Notes under the pieces: generated by a model
What the model saw: the letters and a program-made list of their open reading frames with translations, nothing else
Told to the model about the DNA's origin: nothing
Database searches by the model: none
Assembly: GCF_014695915.1 (NCBI RefSeq)
Contig: NZ_JACJPF010000107.1
Span: 1-64,000, forward strand
DNA: 64,000 bases
Direction of reading: 5' to 3'
Origin: Trichocoleus sp. FACHB-40
GTDB lineage: Bacteria > Cyanobacteriota > Cyanobacteriia > Cyanobacteriales > FACHB-T130
Part shown: piece after piece, positions 51,636 to 60,826 of the stretch
Layout of the letters: every line of letters begins with the position of its first letter
Numbering within the stretch: the first letter of the stretch is position 1
Translations under genes and position numbers: made by a program

Positions 51636-52160
51636 CTACCCTATCGGTTGAGCGCTTTTTTGAGGTAATACATAAATTGCGCCAGAAATCAAGGTAAGGA
51701 CAACAGAAACCCAGAAGGCAACCAAAGAGTAAATTTGCCATGAGTCAGGTAGGGGTGCGATGAGGAGTGCGATCGCGAGTATCTGACTGACTGTTTTCAG
51801 CTTCCCCCAAATATTGGCACCAGTGATGGTAGTTTGGTTAACGCGCCAACCTGCGATCGCTATCTCTCGTCCCAAAATCAAAAATACACCCCATGCTGGA
51901 ACTTGATTTAACCCAATCAGCGCCAGTAAAGGAGCTAACACCAATAATTTATCAACTAAAGGGTCAAGAAACTTACCCAAATCTGTAATTTGATTTAGTT
52001 TACGAGCTAAGTAGCCATCCAGCCAATCTGTAGCCGCCGCAACCAGGAAAATTGCCAGACTGATCCAGCGAGTTTCAGTTGTTGGGTTTTGCAGGAAATA
52101 GAGCAGAAATGGTAGAGATAACAAACGAGATAAAGTGATCCAGTTAGGCAGATTCATCAA
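51636..52160 (-). CDS. pgsA: CDP-diacylglycerol-glycerol-3-phosphate 3-phosphatidyltransferase
   Basis: The protein has 174 aa. It carries the full CDP-alcohol phosphatidyltransferase signature DWLDGYLARKLNQ, then GKFLDPLVDKLL (residues about 45-72). Four to five membrane helices are visible. It makes phosphatidylglycerol phosphate, needed for the photosystems. It is convergent with the CSP41b-like gene, with a diverged GTTCC palindrome at about 51602-51631 between them. Confidence 0.92.
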   Translation of the reverse strand: MMNLPNWITLSRLLSLPFLLYFLQNPTTETRWISLAIFLVAAATDWLDGYLARKLNQITDLGKFLDPLVDKLLVLAPLLALIGLNQVPAWGVFLILGREIAIAGWRVNQTTITGANIWGKLKTVSQILAIALLIAPLPDSWQIYSLVAFWVSVVLTLISGAIYVLPQKSAQPIG

Positions 52161-52210
52161 TAGTTATGATTTATGAGGTAGCCATTAATTACTACCGTCA
52201 TCATAAAACA

Positions 52211-52234
52211 AGAGACGCGATTTATCGCGTCTCT
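52211..52234. terminator. Perfect hairpin downstream of the sugar transferase gene
   Basis: AGAGACGCGA and TCGCGTCTCT form a 10-bp stem with a 4-nt TTTA loop, 22 bp beyond the stop of the minus-strand sugar transferase gene and 51 bp before pgsA. GAGACGCGATTTATCGCGTC is a repeat type often seen between cyanobacterial genes. Confidence 0.75.
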
Positions 52235-52255
52235 ACAATTCATAACTAAAAAATT

Positions 52256-52957
52256 TTAGCAAGCGCCTTTCTTATCCAAAACTGCCATTACAGTCTTGAA
52301 AATTAGGCTGATGTCGTAGATAACCGACCACTTGCGTTGGTAGTCGATGTCCATACGAACGATTTCTTCAAAGTCTTCCACAGTAGAACGACCGTTAGCT
52401 TGCCATTCGCCAGTGATTCCCGGCTTAACATTCAACCGTTCCCAGTGATGACCGTCGTAGTTCTTAACTTCATTGACTGTGGGTGGACGGGTTCCCACCA
52501 GACTCATATCCCCCATCAGAACATTCCAAAACTGAGGAAATTCGTCTAAGCTAGTGCGGCGCATAAATCTTCCCACGCGGGTAATGCGAGGGTCATTTTC
52601 ATTTTTAAAGATATGCCCTTTTGCCTGGTTCTTCACCAGATGCTGAAGCTTTTCTGCGCCAACAACCATAGAACGAAATTTCCAGATGCGGAATTGGCGA
52701 CCGTGCAGACCGCAACGAATCTGGCTGTAAAATACTGGGCCGGGGTTATCGAGTTGCATAGCGATCGCTACTGGAATTGCGATCGCAGCCGTAATCCCTA
52801 AACCTACAATGCCTCCTAAAATATCAATTAGGCGCTTCGCTTTGCTAGTAACCGATGGATGATGTTCGGCTTGTTTTTCACAATCAACTAAGTAGAGTTC
52901 ATCCATTTCTGGCGAAGCAACTTTTTTGGATTCCCGGAAGCGATAAGTAGTAATCAC
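52256..52957 (-). CDS. Bacterial sugar transferase (undecaprenyl-phosphate glycosyl-1-phosphate transferase type)
   Basis: The protein has 233 aa. One membrane helix (about 45-70, GIVGLGITAAIAIPVAIAM) is followed by the catalytic domain with GPVFYSQIRCGLHGR, IWKFRSM, SLDEFPQFWNVLMGDM and LVGTRPP. It lacks the extra N-terminal membrane region of WcaJ/WbaP, so it is the short PglC-like form. It starts exopolysaccharide or glycan assembly by loading the first sugar onto the lipid carrier. No other polysaccharide gene is next to it. Confidence 0.88.
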   Translation of the reverse strand: MITTYRFRESKKVASPEMDELYLVDCEKQAEHHPSVTSKAKRLIDILGGIVGLGITAAIAIPVAIAMQLDNPGPVFYSQIRCGLHGRQFRIWKFRSMVVGAEKLQHLVKNQAKGHIFKNENDPRITRVGRFMRRTSLDEFPQFWNVLMGDMSLVGTRPPTVNEVKNYDGHHWERLNVKPGITGEWQANGRSTVEDFEEIVRMDIDYQRKWSVIYDISLIFKTVMAVLDKKGAC

Positions 52958-53360
52958 AGTTCTGTAGTTGGTTTCTATAATTTAGGCTTTCTATATGTCA
53001 ATATAAGCAACACCCTTCCCACTTGGAATGTCCAAACCACTTATTTCACCGAATCTTTAAGGATATTCGGCTTTTATATATTTAGTGTTTACGCGGTTGA
53101 CAAAACTGCATTGATATGATTTCAGGGTTGCAAGTAGAGATTGGGGATTGGGAATTGGGGATTGGGGATTGGGAATTGGGAATTGGGGATTGGGGATTGG
53201 GGATTGGGAATTGGGAATTGGAATTCGGTAAGAATCTTGCCCAGTCCCCAGTCCCCAGCCCCTAGTCCCCAGCCCCTAGTCCCCAGCCCCTAGTCCCCAG
53301 CCCCTAGTCCCCAGTCCCCAGCCCCTAGTCCCCAGCCCCTAGTCCCCAGTCCCCCAATCC
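52958..53360. other. Intergenic region dominated by a heptad array
   Basis: Bases 52958-53137 hold the presumed promoter of the sugar transferase gene and no ORF. The rest is the heptad array described separately, running up to the stop of the giant Hsp70-like gene. Confidence 0.7.
53138..53357. repeat. Long heptad array in palindromic arrangement
   Basis: About eleven GGGGATT/GGGAATT units (53141-53225) are followed by the spacer GGTAAGAATCTTGCCCAGTC and about sixteen CCCCAGT/CCCCTAGT units (53240-53357). The two arms are complementary if G-T pairs are allowed in RNA. It is the largest member of the element family in the window and lies at the 3' end of the Hsp70-like gene. Confidence 0.92.
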
Positions 53361-56300
53361 CTAAATTATTGCCAGTTCTAACAAATTGACCGCTAGTGGG
53401 TCGTCCAGTTTTTGCTGAGTACCAGCCAGGACGCTACTTAAATAACGCCGCCAAGCCTCGCTTTGCTGTCCATTCATGCGATAAAGCTGCGTCGCCTCTT
53501 TCTCGAAAAGAGGTGCGGAAGCGATCGCCTGATAATCAGGATTTTGTGCCGAGGCGGGAGTTAGTAAACCCGAAGCGGTTTGTGACGGCACCAGACCAGC
53601 AGGCATCTGACCGTCCAAAAGTGCTATCACGCGAGAAAAGCAAACCCGTGTATTAATACCGCGATACTCTAGTATCTGCAAAATTTCCTCAACTGGAAGC
53701 GGTTGGGAGGGCAGTGCGCGTAAAAGTTCCAAAAGCAGAAAATAGTCGCTGTACTGCTGCGTTTGTTGTTCCAACAGTTGGGGATATAACGGTAAAGTAG
53801 CCAAACCGTAGGCAACCGGACTACAGCTTCGGGTTGCTTGTTCGCCTGACCAGACACGAAATGTCGTATCTGTGTCCCGAATCAAGATGGCTTTTGGTAA
53901 TTTTTGACGCAGCCATTGGGCGATTTCACCGATGGCAGCAGTTCCGCCAGTACAGATGATTTGCTTAATCCCTGATTCGCGTATTCCTGTCTGAATTAGC
54001 AGGGAATTTAGCTTCTGATTGAGTTGTTCAATAAACGGTTTGAACACCCGGTTTTCTAGGGCTTGGCGCGTCACCACGCAGGAATGTTCGCCCAGTTCCA
54101 GGGTATAGCTATCTTGGTGTTGAAGAATCCGTTTTAGATAACTAGCGGCTTCTAGGAGTTTTTGTCCTAGAGGGGAACTTTGCAACAGCGATGATAAGCG
54201 ATCGCGTGTCGCCAAATCCGGTTCACCCGCCTTAGGAAAGATGAGGGATGAAGAATGAAGAATAAATGAAGATTCTAATTTATCTTTTATTTTGCTGCCT
54301 TCATCCTGCAAAAGCAATTGACAGATAATGTCTTGGTCAATGGCATTACCCGCATAGGCAAAACTTTGGCAAGCAAAGTCGGAATGAGTTAAATCTTCCC
54401 GATTTTCCGGTAAATTTACCAAAGCGAGTTCTGTTGTGGTGGCACCAGCATTGATTGCTAAAGTGGGGCCTCGCCAGGGTACTTCTGGGAGTGTCGCACC
54501 TTCAATTCCTGCCAACACAGTAGCGATCGCATCCTCAAGAAAGAAAATTTGCTCTGGATGCCCCACCAGCTTCGCCTCCAGCAAGGCTTCCCGAATATTA
54601 AAGCGGTAGGTATCCCCCCACTGGGCAGGGCAACCCACAATCGCACCGCTTAAGCGGCTCATCGCTGCATTCAGCGTAGATGGCTTTAGACCAGCAGCAC
54701 CTACTAAATATGAAGGAGCTTGTTCTGAGGAAGATAGAGGGCTTTCCTCGCCTTGTAGGGGTGTCAGAGTAGCTAATAAAGCTTTCAACGAGCGCCCAAT
54801 CCAGCACAAAGAAATTGGCTGGTCAAGCGACCACTGCAACATTGGCTCCCAGTTTTTCCCGGAGACAGAATAGTAAGGAATGCCAACTTTCAAGTATGGC
54901 TTAAAGTTTTGGATGAATATCCCTTCTTTACTATTGGCAACCGATGTTGGAGCAACAGCGATCGCTGCTACTGATGATCCCGGAATATTCCCCTCTGGCC
55001 CTATGTAGGTTACAGATGGTAAACGAAAGCTGGTTTCGTTTGACTCTGGCTGTTGGGATTTCATCCAATAGATAGGATATCTTTCGCCAGTGGAGCAATT
55101 TAACAAAACTGCGGAAACACCAGTTGTCCCAAAGTCAATTCCTAAATACCAGGTATAGTTGCTGACATCTTCCGAGGCGGCTTTTTTTAAAGGATGAAGG
55201 ATTAAGGATGAAGGACTTTTAAGATCAAATCCGGTTAATTGTCCATCATTAAAACCCTTTACCCCGAACCCCTCTGCGTCTGTCCCCACTGGAGGCGGAG
55301 GCACACTATCTGGCAAAGTGAGGTTCTTCAGAAATGCTGGTTCAGCAAGCGGTGATATCAAAGGAACCGGGTTGAAGGACGAAGGATGAATAAAGTTTTC
55401 GGTAAAAATCTGAGATTCAAATATCGCTTCCACCGAAAAATCTGTTTCATCCTCCCTGCTTACGGCTTCCTCATTCGGAGTCACTATTTGTTTTTTTTTT
55501 TCCGAATCTGACGATGGGGGTATATCTAGATTCAAATCGTCGGACGTTAGAGTTGCCTCATTATCAAAAGCTTCGTTAAAGGCTTCGTCAAAGGATTCTT
55601 CTTGGGATGCGATCGCATCCTCTGGTGCGATCAGTTCCTCCAAGCGTAACAATTCCAACTCCCAATCCATATCATCTGATTGTGTTGTTTCTCCCCCATC
55701 GCTTTCTGGCGTTTCTTCCCAATCCCAGGAGGCTAAGTATTCATCATCAGAATCAGAAGGAATGGCGTTTTCTGTTTCCACCCGACTTAATTCTTCTAAA
55801 GATAATTCCACCGCTTCATCCCACCCATTGAATGTTTGCTGGCTGGAATTTGATTCAGGTGTTTCTGACAACTCCCAAGAAGCTAAGTATTCATCATCAG
55901 AAGCGATCGCGTTTTCTGTTTCCACCCGACTCAATTCTTTTAAAGATAATTCCACCGCTTCATCCCACTCATCGAATGTTTGCTGGCTGGAATTTGATTC
56001 CGGTGTTTCTGACAACTCCCAAGCAGCGATCGCATTTTCTGGTACTGCTGTCTGTTCTTCCTCCGCTGTTAATTCCTTAGCTGGAGGAAGCAGACCAATC
56101 ACCGTGTCTGGAGGTGGATAGAGCGGTTCCCAGGTGTATAATGACGCATCCCATTCAGACACAGATGGTTCTGTTTTCTCCGGCTGTTTAGGGGAATCTT
56201 CTTGGTGTAACGCTTCACTTTGAGACTGCGCCTGCTCATTTGGCACACCAGCAGACACATTCTCTGGAAAACTATCCAAGTTTAGATCGTCCCAATCCTC

Positions 56301-58559
56301 CATCAACACTTCATCCAGTGCTGTGTCTGCCACAGTTTCTTCAAATAAGTGAATTTCTTGATTTTCACTCCTGTGGATTTCGTCTAGTGCCAGTTCCTCT
56401 TGAGTAAAAGGCTGCTGCGCCATCAATTCCCCGGTTAACTCGGTTCCAAAAATCTCCTCTTGTTTAAGGAAATCGCTATCAGGTGCCTCTAATCTATACA
56501 GATTTTCACCTATCTGCTGAGCTGTCTCCAGAATTTCTGTTTGTTGCTCTCGGCGGCTAGTAGGTGTCTCGAAGCTAAAAAGGTCTTCACTCAGCAGTTG
56601 CAAAGTCTCTTGATCCAGCCAAAATTCTTCTGCTTGGCTACCAGAAGCATCTACTGCCAGCAGATCCTCGTCTGGCGAAGCTGGAATATAGGTATCTTCT
56701 GGTGGAGACAGGCTAGGTGTCTCTGTTTCTATTGCTTGCTGAGGTATGGTTGGCTCTATTTTCTGAATTTGAGTTATTTCTTGAACGGTAGTTTCTATAG
56801 CAGAACTCAGGGATTCATCTGTCAGCGCCTCCGGAAATAAATCAGCTAGCGACGAGATGACCAGATCCCCTGGTTCAACATCGCTATTGGCGGCTAAATT
56901 TGTTTCGGCGGCAAAGATTTCTTCACCCAAACGGCTAGCAATTTTGGAGGGTTGCTCTTGCTCATCTGCCGCGATGGGTGCGATCGCTTCTGTGTCTATC
57001 TGAAAAACGGTTGCTTCCCAATCTTCCGGAAACAAAGCATTTTCCCAAGGTCTTGTCTGTGGCTGTACAAATGTCGGCTCATCCGACGAATCTATCAGTC
57101 CGGCAAACAAAGCATCCTCTAAAGACTGTGTTGTAGGTTCTGTAATAGATTCGGGGGATTTTTCTGTTGCTCCTAGTCTCCCCCTCTCTCCTTCTTCCTG
57201 AGCCGTATGTTGTGACTTTTCCACCCCAGTCTCACTCAGCGGTTCCGCACCAAACAAACTATTAAAAAAAACGTCTAGTTCGTCTTCCCGTGTTTCAGGA
57301 GGCACGGGAATTACAGCATTCAGCTGTAGGAGGGTTGTCATATCATCGTCATCCAGACTATCCAGATTTAGAGCGGATATATCCATCTCCATCAGTCCTT
57401 CATCACTGTCGGCTGCTGCGGATGGCGATCGCTCCTGTCCCTGTACAACCCATGTGCTAATAGTCGGATTCCCCTCCGGACTTGGCTCCTCTACCAGTTC
57501 CACCGATCTAGCTGGCAGTTCAATACCTGGATACGGTAATTGTGTGGGAGGGTTGTCAGCATTAGGCGAGAAGCTTCTGTAATTTTGTGAAGGCGAGAAC
57601 GGAGCAATATTTGCCTCTCTCCAAGGTGCCTGGGTTGCAGATTGCCTGGGTTCCAGGTTGCCTGGGTTTTGCGGCCTTGTAGTCGCGTCTGGGGGTGACT
57701 GCAATTCAGAAATCCGCCTAGAGGAGGATTGCATTATGGTAGAGGCTTCTTGCTGTAACTGCTCACTCAGCTGATTTACCAACTCGGTAAACCTGACCTC
57801 ACTCTGCTGCCCCAAATTGTGAATCTTCTCCAGTCCTTGGAACAAAGACTCTTGATAGCTGTGAATATTGCGCTGTAGCGTCTCGAAGACGGAACAAATA
57901 GTAGAATCCAGCGTTATCAACAGTTGATCGGATCGCGCCTGTAGCATTTGCAGTTGTTCCAGGCGCTCACGAGGGTGTAGCGGTGCTGGATTGTTTATCT
58001 GGCTGCGGTCGTAGGCTGGGCCAGAGGCGGATGGTGGCGTTTGTTGGGATGTATACGCCAAATTCATAAATTGGGCTTCTAGATTCGTCAGGCTTTGAGC
58101 CATCTGTTGCGTCAGGGTTTCCTGCAAGCGACCAGAAAGCGCCTGCAAAAATTCGGAAATCATTTGCTGCTGGGATGCCTGTTGCTGGGTAAGAGTTCGA
58201 TAGTGCAGCCGGGAACTCTCCATCTGCCGAATTTCTGAAATTAGCGACTCCCGTTGTTGGCGCAGCCGCTCCATTTCCGCCTGTAAAGGCCCAATTAAGC
58301 CGGAGCGCAACGAGTGCATCTCTTTCTCAACCGCTTGCACAATTTGTCGCCCCGTTTCCTGCGATCGCTGGAGGTGCTGCTCTTCAACTACAGCATTGGA
58401 TTGCTGTTGTGCGGCTAAATAATTACGAACTTGCTCCAAAAGCCGCCGCTGCTCTTGGACATCGACCGATCTGAGCCAAGGACGACGGGAGCTGGCCTTT
58501 TGGAGGATGCTGTCAATGTCAGCGATGATTGTTGAAATTGAATCTGTTTCGTGAGTCAC
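53361..58559 (-). CDS. Giant coiled-coil protein with C-terminal Hsp70/actin-like ATPase domain
   Basis: The protein has about 1730 aa from GTG 58559 (after GGCGGGGGT); a TTG at 58649 would add 30 unlikely residues. Residues 1-310 are a coiled-coil region (DIDSILQKASSRRPWLRSVD, many Gln/Leu/Glu heptads). Residues about 310-1120 are acidic and disordered, with two to three repeats of about 48 aa (SETPESNSSQQTF, WDEAVELSLxELSRVETENAI). From about 1138 an Hsp70-like nucleotide-binding domain begins (YLGIDFGTTGVSAVLLN), with AINAGATTTELALV as phosphate 2 and ICTGGTAAIGE as the adenosine motif. No substrate-binding domain is evident. Several Ser/Leu-rich inserts (SSLILHP, SSFILHSSSLIF) look repeat-derived. 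A structural or cell-shape role is only a guess. Confidence 0.8.
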   Translation of the reverse strand: MTHETDSISTIIADIDSILQKASSRRPWLRSVDVQEQRRLLEQVRNYLAAQQQSNAVVEEQHLQRSQETGRQIVQAVEKEMHSLRSGLIGPLQAEMERLRQQRESLISEIRQMESSRLHYRTLTQQQASQQQMISEFLQALSGRLQETLTQQMAQSLTNLEAQFMNLAYTSQQTPPSASGPAYDRSQINNPAPLHPRERLEQLQMLQARSDQLLITLDSTICSVFETLQRNIHSYQESLFQGLEKIHNLGQQSEVRFTELVNQLSEQLQQEASTIMQSSSRRISELQSPPDATTRPQNPGNLEPRQSATQAPWREANIAPFSPSQNYRSFSPNADNPPTQLPYPGIELPARSVELVEEPSPEGNPTISTWVVQGQERSPSAAADSDEGLMEMDISALNLDSLDDDDMTTLLQLNAVIPVPPETREDELDVFFNSLFGAEPLSETGVEKSQHTAQEEGERGRLGATEKSPESITEPTTQSLEDALFAGLIDSSDEPTFVQPQTRPWENALFPEDWEATVFQIDTEAIAPIAADEQEQPSKIASRLGEEIFAAETNLAANSDVEPGDLVISSLADLFPEALTDESLSSAIETTVQEITQIQKIEPTIPQQAIETETPSLSPPEDTYIPASPDEDLLAVDASGSQAEEFWLDQETLQLLSEDLFSFETPTSRREQQTEILETAQQIGENLYRLEAPDSDFLKQEEIFGTELTGELMAQQPFTQEELALDEIHRSENQEIHLFEETVADTALDEVLMEDWDDLNLDSFPENVSAGVPNEQAQSQSEALHQEDSPKQPEKTEPSVSEWDASLYTWEPLYPPPDTVIGLLPPAKELTAEEEQTAVPENAIAAWELSETPESNSSQQTFDEWDEAVELSLKELSRVETENAIASDDEYLASWELSETPESNSSQQTFNGWDEAVELSLEELSRVETENAIPSDSDDEYLASWDWEETPESDGGETTQSDDMDWELELLRLEELIAPEDAIASQEESFDEAFNEAFDNEATLTSDDLNLDIPPSSDSEKKKQIVTPNEEAVSREDETDFSVEAIFESQIFTENFIHPSSFNPVPLISPLAEPAFLKNLTLPDSVPPPPVGTDAEGFGVKGFNDGQLTGFDLKSPSSLILHPLKKAASEDVSNYTWYLGIDFGTTGVSAVLLNCSTGERYPIYWMKSQQPESNETSFRLPSVTYIGPEGNIPGSSVAAIAVAPTSVANSKEGIFIQNFKPYLKVGIPYYSVSGKNWEPMLQWSLDQPISLCWIGRSLKALLATLTPLQGEESPLSSSEQAPSYLVGAAGLKPSTLNAAMSRLSGAIVGCPAQWGDTYRFNIREALLEAKLVGHPEQIFFLEDAIATVLAGIEGATLPEVPWRGPTLAINAGATTTELALVNLPENREDLTHSDFACQSFAYAGNAIDQDIICQLLLQDEGSKIKDKLESSFILHSSSLIFPKAGEPDLATRDRLSSLLQSSPLGQKLLEAASYLKRILQHQDSYTLELGEHSCVVTRQALENRVFKPFIEQLNQKLNSLLIQTGIRESGIKQIICTGGTAAIGEIAQWLRQKLPKAILIRDTDTTFRVWSGEQATRSCSPVAYGLATLPLYPQLLEQQTQQYSDYFLLLELLRALPSQPLPVEEILQILEYRGINTRVCFSRVIALLDGQMPAGLVPSQTASGLLTPASAQNPDYQAIASAPLFEKEATQLYRMNGQQSEAWRRYLSSVLAGTQQKLDDPLAVNLLELAII

Positions 58560-59096
58560 AAGGGAACCCCCGCCTAGAACGATTGCCCAGTTATCAAAAG
58601 CTACTATACTGCTACTGGCTATAATGTTAGACTGCGTGAGCGACAACAACTAAATTTCACAGGGTTCTACATCTACCGGGTGAAGTATTTCAAAACGGGT
58701 AATTATAAATGTAGATATATTCAGGAGCGATCGCCCTCAAGTGCCGCCAACCGCGTAACAAGTACGCGATCGCCATAAAATAAAGCGTTTGGAGTAGAAT
58801 GTGAGTTTTGCTTTTGAACGATCGGCAACTGGTAGTGAGTTTACCGTAGAGAGGATAATAACGGTAGAGTCATTTCTAAATAGGTGCCTCTTGCCTGGGA
58901 ATGGATTGGCACCTTCGTGCCTCTTGTCCAGCAAAATTGTCTTCGAGTGGGGCAACGCCACCTGCTGTACTATTCTGGCAGTATTGCTGAAAAGTCCAGC
59001 TCTTATTATTGCTCTGCGTTAAAACGCTACCAGCTAGCCCCGATGAAGTGGGCCACTAATTATCCGTTTAAAAGCGTTTACTTTTGCGATGGCCCG
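58560..59096. other. Divergent intergenic region (giant gene / Crp-family regulator)
   Basis: Frames on both strands are open for parts of this stretch but have no ribosome site or family similarity. HIP1 sites occur near 58729 and 58767. It probably holds both promoters and the leader of the regulator gene. Confidence 0.4.
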
Positions 59097-59804
59097 ATGG
59101 AAGACAGATACAACTCCCGCGAATCAAATTCTAATCTCAATTCGTTGATTGTCTCCGCTCCTTTGTTTACTGGCTTACCAGACATTGTTGTGCAGAAGGC
59201 AACGTCTCATGTCGTTACTCGTACTCATCCAGCAAATCAGGTGATTTTGCTGGAAAACGACTGGGGCGGCTCAGTATATTTTATTTTGGAGGGTTGGGCG
59301 AAAATTCGTACCTACAACCTCGATGGCAAAGAAGTTACTCTCAACATTCTTGGGAAAGGAGAACTCTTTGGCGAAATGGCAGCACTCGATGAGGTGCCTC
59401 GTTCTACGGATGTGATCACATTAACTCCCACAACGATTGGCAGTATGCCCGCTGCTGATTTCGTTCAGTTAATTAATAATGAACCCCTAGCAGGCGTGCG
59501 GTTGGCTCAGCTGATGGCAAAACGTCTGCGTCAAGTTAACCGTCGTCTCCGGTTGCGAGAATCGGACAGTATGTCGCGTGTAGCCGATACGTTGTTATTT
59601 CTCGCGGAAGGGCAGGGAAAAACTGCACAAAAAGGAATTAATATCCCGAACTTGCCTCATCGCGAATTAAGTAGTCTCAGCGGACTGGCGCGGGAAACAG
59701 TGACGCGGGTACTGACAAAGTTGGAGAAAAAAGGGCTGATTATGCGCGATCACGATATTCTCTGTATTCCCGATATGGGAGCCTTGGAACGACTAATCGT
59801 CTAA
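59097..59804 (+). CDS. Crp/Fnr family transcription regulator (cAMP-receptor-like)
   Basis: The protein has 235 aa from ATG 59097 (MEDRYN); the frame is open upstream to 58884, and ATG 59043 is an alternative, but the upstream part looks non-coding. The cyclic-nucleotide domain has VYFILEGWAKIRTY and the phosphate-binding cassette FGEMAALDEVPRSTDV, where Glu and Arg-Ser match cAMP-binding residues. The C-terminal helix-turn-helix is LPHRELSSLSGLARETVTRV. It differs from NtcA, lacking the NtcA recognition helix SHQAIAEAIGSTRVTV. It resembles the AnCrp type by my memory; this needs a tree. Confidence 0.8.
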   Translation: MEDRYNSRESNSNLNSLIVSAPLFTGLPDIVVQKATSHVVTRTHPANQVILLENDWGGSVYFILEGWAKIRTYNLDGKEVTLNILGKGELFGEMAALDEVPRSTDVITLTPTTIGSMPAADFVQLINNEPLAGVRLAQLMAKRLRQVNRRLRLRESDSMSRVADTLLFLAEGQGKTAQKGINIPNLPHRELSSLSGLARETVTRVLTKLEKKGLIMRDHDILCIPDMGALERLIV

Positions 59805-59995
59805 GGGAAACTTAGGCGTGGGGAGTGAGGCGAAAAGTTGGAAATAAATAACTTACAACTCATAACTTTGTTCCCAATCCCCTATTTATCAATAAAAAAT
59901 CTGGCTTTTCGGCAAAATCATCAATGGTGCCAGGGAACGATCCGCCTCAAAGTTAGATAAAGGTTAAATTAAAATCTGCCTGTTTTAAAATTTGC

Positions 59996-60823
59996 ATGAG
60001 CGATCCTTTTAAAGACGGTGAAGGCGATCGCCCCAGCGATCTGGAAACGGAAAATCAGCCGACCGGACTGGCGAACGCAGCAAGAAAAAGTACCACTGGC
60101 CCTGAAAGCTTTAATCCACAATTGTCTGGAGACACGGATAGAAGCGACACAACAGGGACAACCAGCGCCCCACCAGACAATTTTTCTGAAGTTAAGGTGA
60201 GTGCGAAGTCTCCCCTGATATTGGTGGAAACTGCCTTTTTAGCTAGTACCTCTAGCTTGATTTGGCTGATTAATTATTACTTTCCCCTGGGGCCGCTGTT
60301 GCGAATGTTTTTCCCGGTGCCAATTGCTTTGGCATACTTGCGCTGGGGATACCGCGCTGCTTGGATGGCGGCGTTGGTTACTGGGTTGCTGTTGTCGGTG
60401 CTGATGGGGCCTACCCGCAGTATTCTCTTTGTTATCCCCTATGCTTTGATGGGTGTCCAGCTGGGGGCTATGTGGAGGCGCGGGAGTAACTGGCTGTTCT
60501 CGATTGGTATAGGTGGGATTATTGGCACGTTTGGATTCTTTTTTCGGTTTTGGCTGCTGTCAATTTTACTAGGCGAAGACCTCTGGGTTTACACGACAAG
60601 CCAGGTGACGGAATTGGCAGAGTGGATATTTGTCAAGCTAGGGTTGCTCGCCCAACCGAGTCTTTATGTGGTTCAAGCGATCGCATTCGGCATGGTCATC
60701 CTGAGCAATATCATTTATCTATTCGTGGTGCATCTGGTGGCTTTGGTGCTACTGGATCGCTTAGGCAACCCAATCCCCCGTCCGCCAAACTGGGTACAAG
60801 TTTTATTAGATTATGAGGAATAA
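59996..60823 (+). CDS. DUF2232 membrane protein
   Basis: The protein has 275 aa. A polar, probably disordered N-terminus of about 75 residues precedes six or so hydrophobic segments (ILVETAFLASTSSLIWLINY to LVALVLLDRLG). FFPVPIALAYLRWGYRAAW is a typical DUF2232 motif. The family includes transporter-like membrane proteins; the cyanobacterial role is not known. It is followed 3 bp later by cobT, suggesting co-transcription. Confidence 0.82.
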   Translation: MSDPFKDGEGDRPSDLETENQPTGLANAARKSTTGPESFNPQLSGDTDRSDTTGTTSAPPDNFSEVKVSAKSPLILVETAFLASTSSLIWLINYYFPLGPLLRMFFPVPIALAYLRWGYRAAWMAALVTGLLLSVLMGPTRSILFVIPYALMGVQLGAMWRRGSNWLFSIGIGGIIGTFGFFFRFWLLSILLGEDLWVYTTSQVTELAEWIFVKLGLLAQPSLYVVQAIAFGMVILSNIIYLFVVHLVALVLLDRLGNPIPRPPNWVQVLLDYEE

Positions 60824-60826
60824 AGG

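Noticed and set aside
53138-53357. Array mistaken for CRISPR
   Set aside because: Units are contiguous 7-mers with no unique spacers and there are no cas genes near.
58560-58649. Thirty-residue extension of the giant protein from TTG 58649
   Set aside because: Weak start codon, no ribosome site and non-protein-like sequence; GTG 58559 follows a G-rich site and starts the coiled-coil part.
58884-59096. N-terminal extension of the Crp-family regulator
   Set aside because: The upstream residues have no family similarity and no ribosome site; the domain is complete from ATG 59097.
59097-59804. Global nitrogen regulator NtcA
   Set aside because: The recognition helix and the N-terminus differ from NtcA; the phosphate-binding cassette is of cAMP type.
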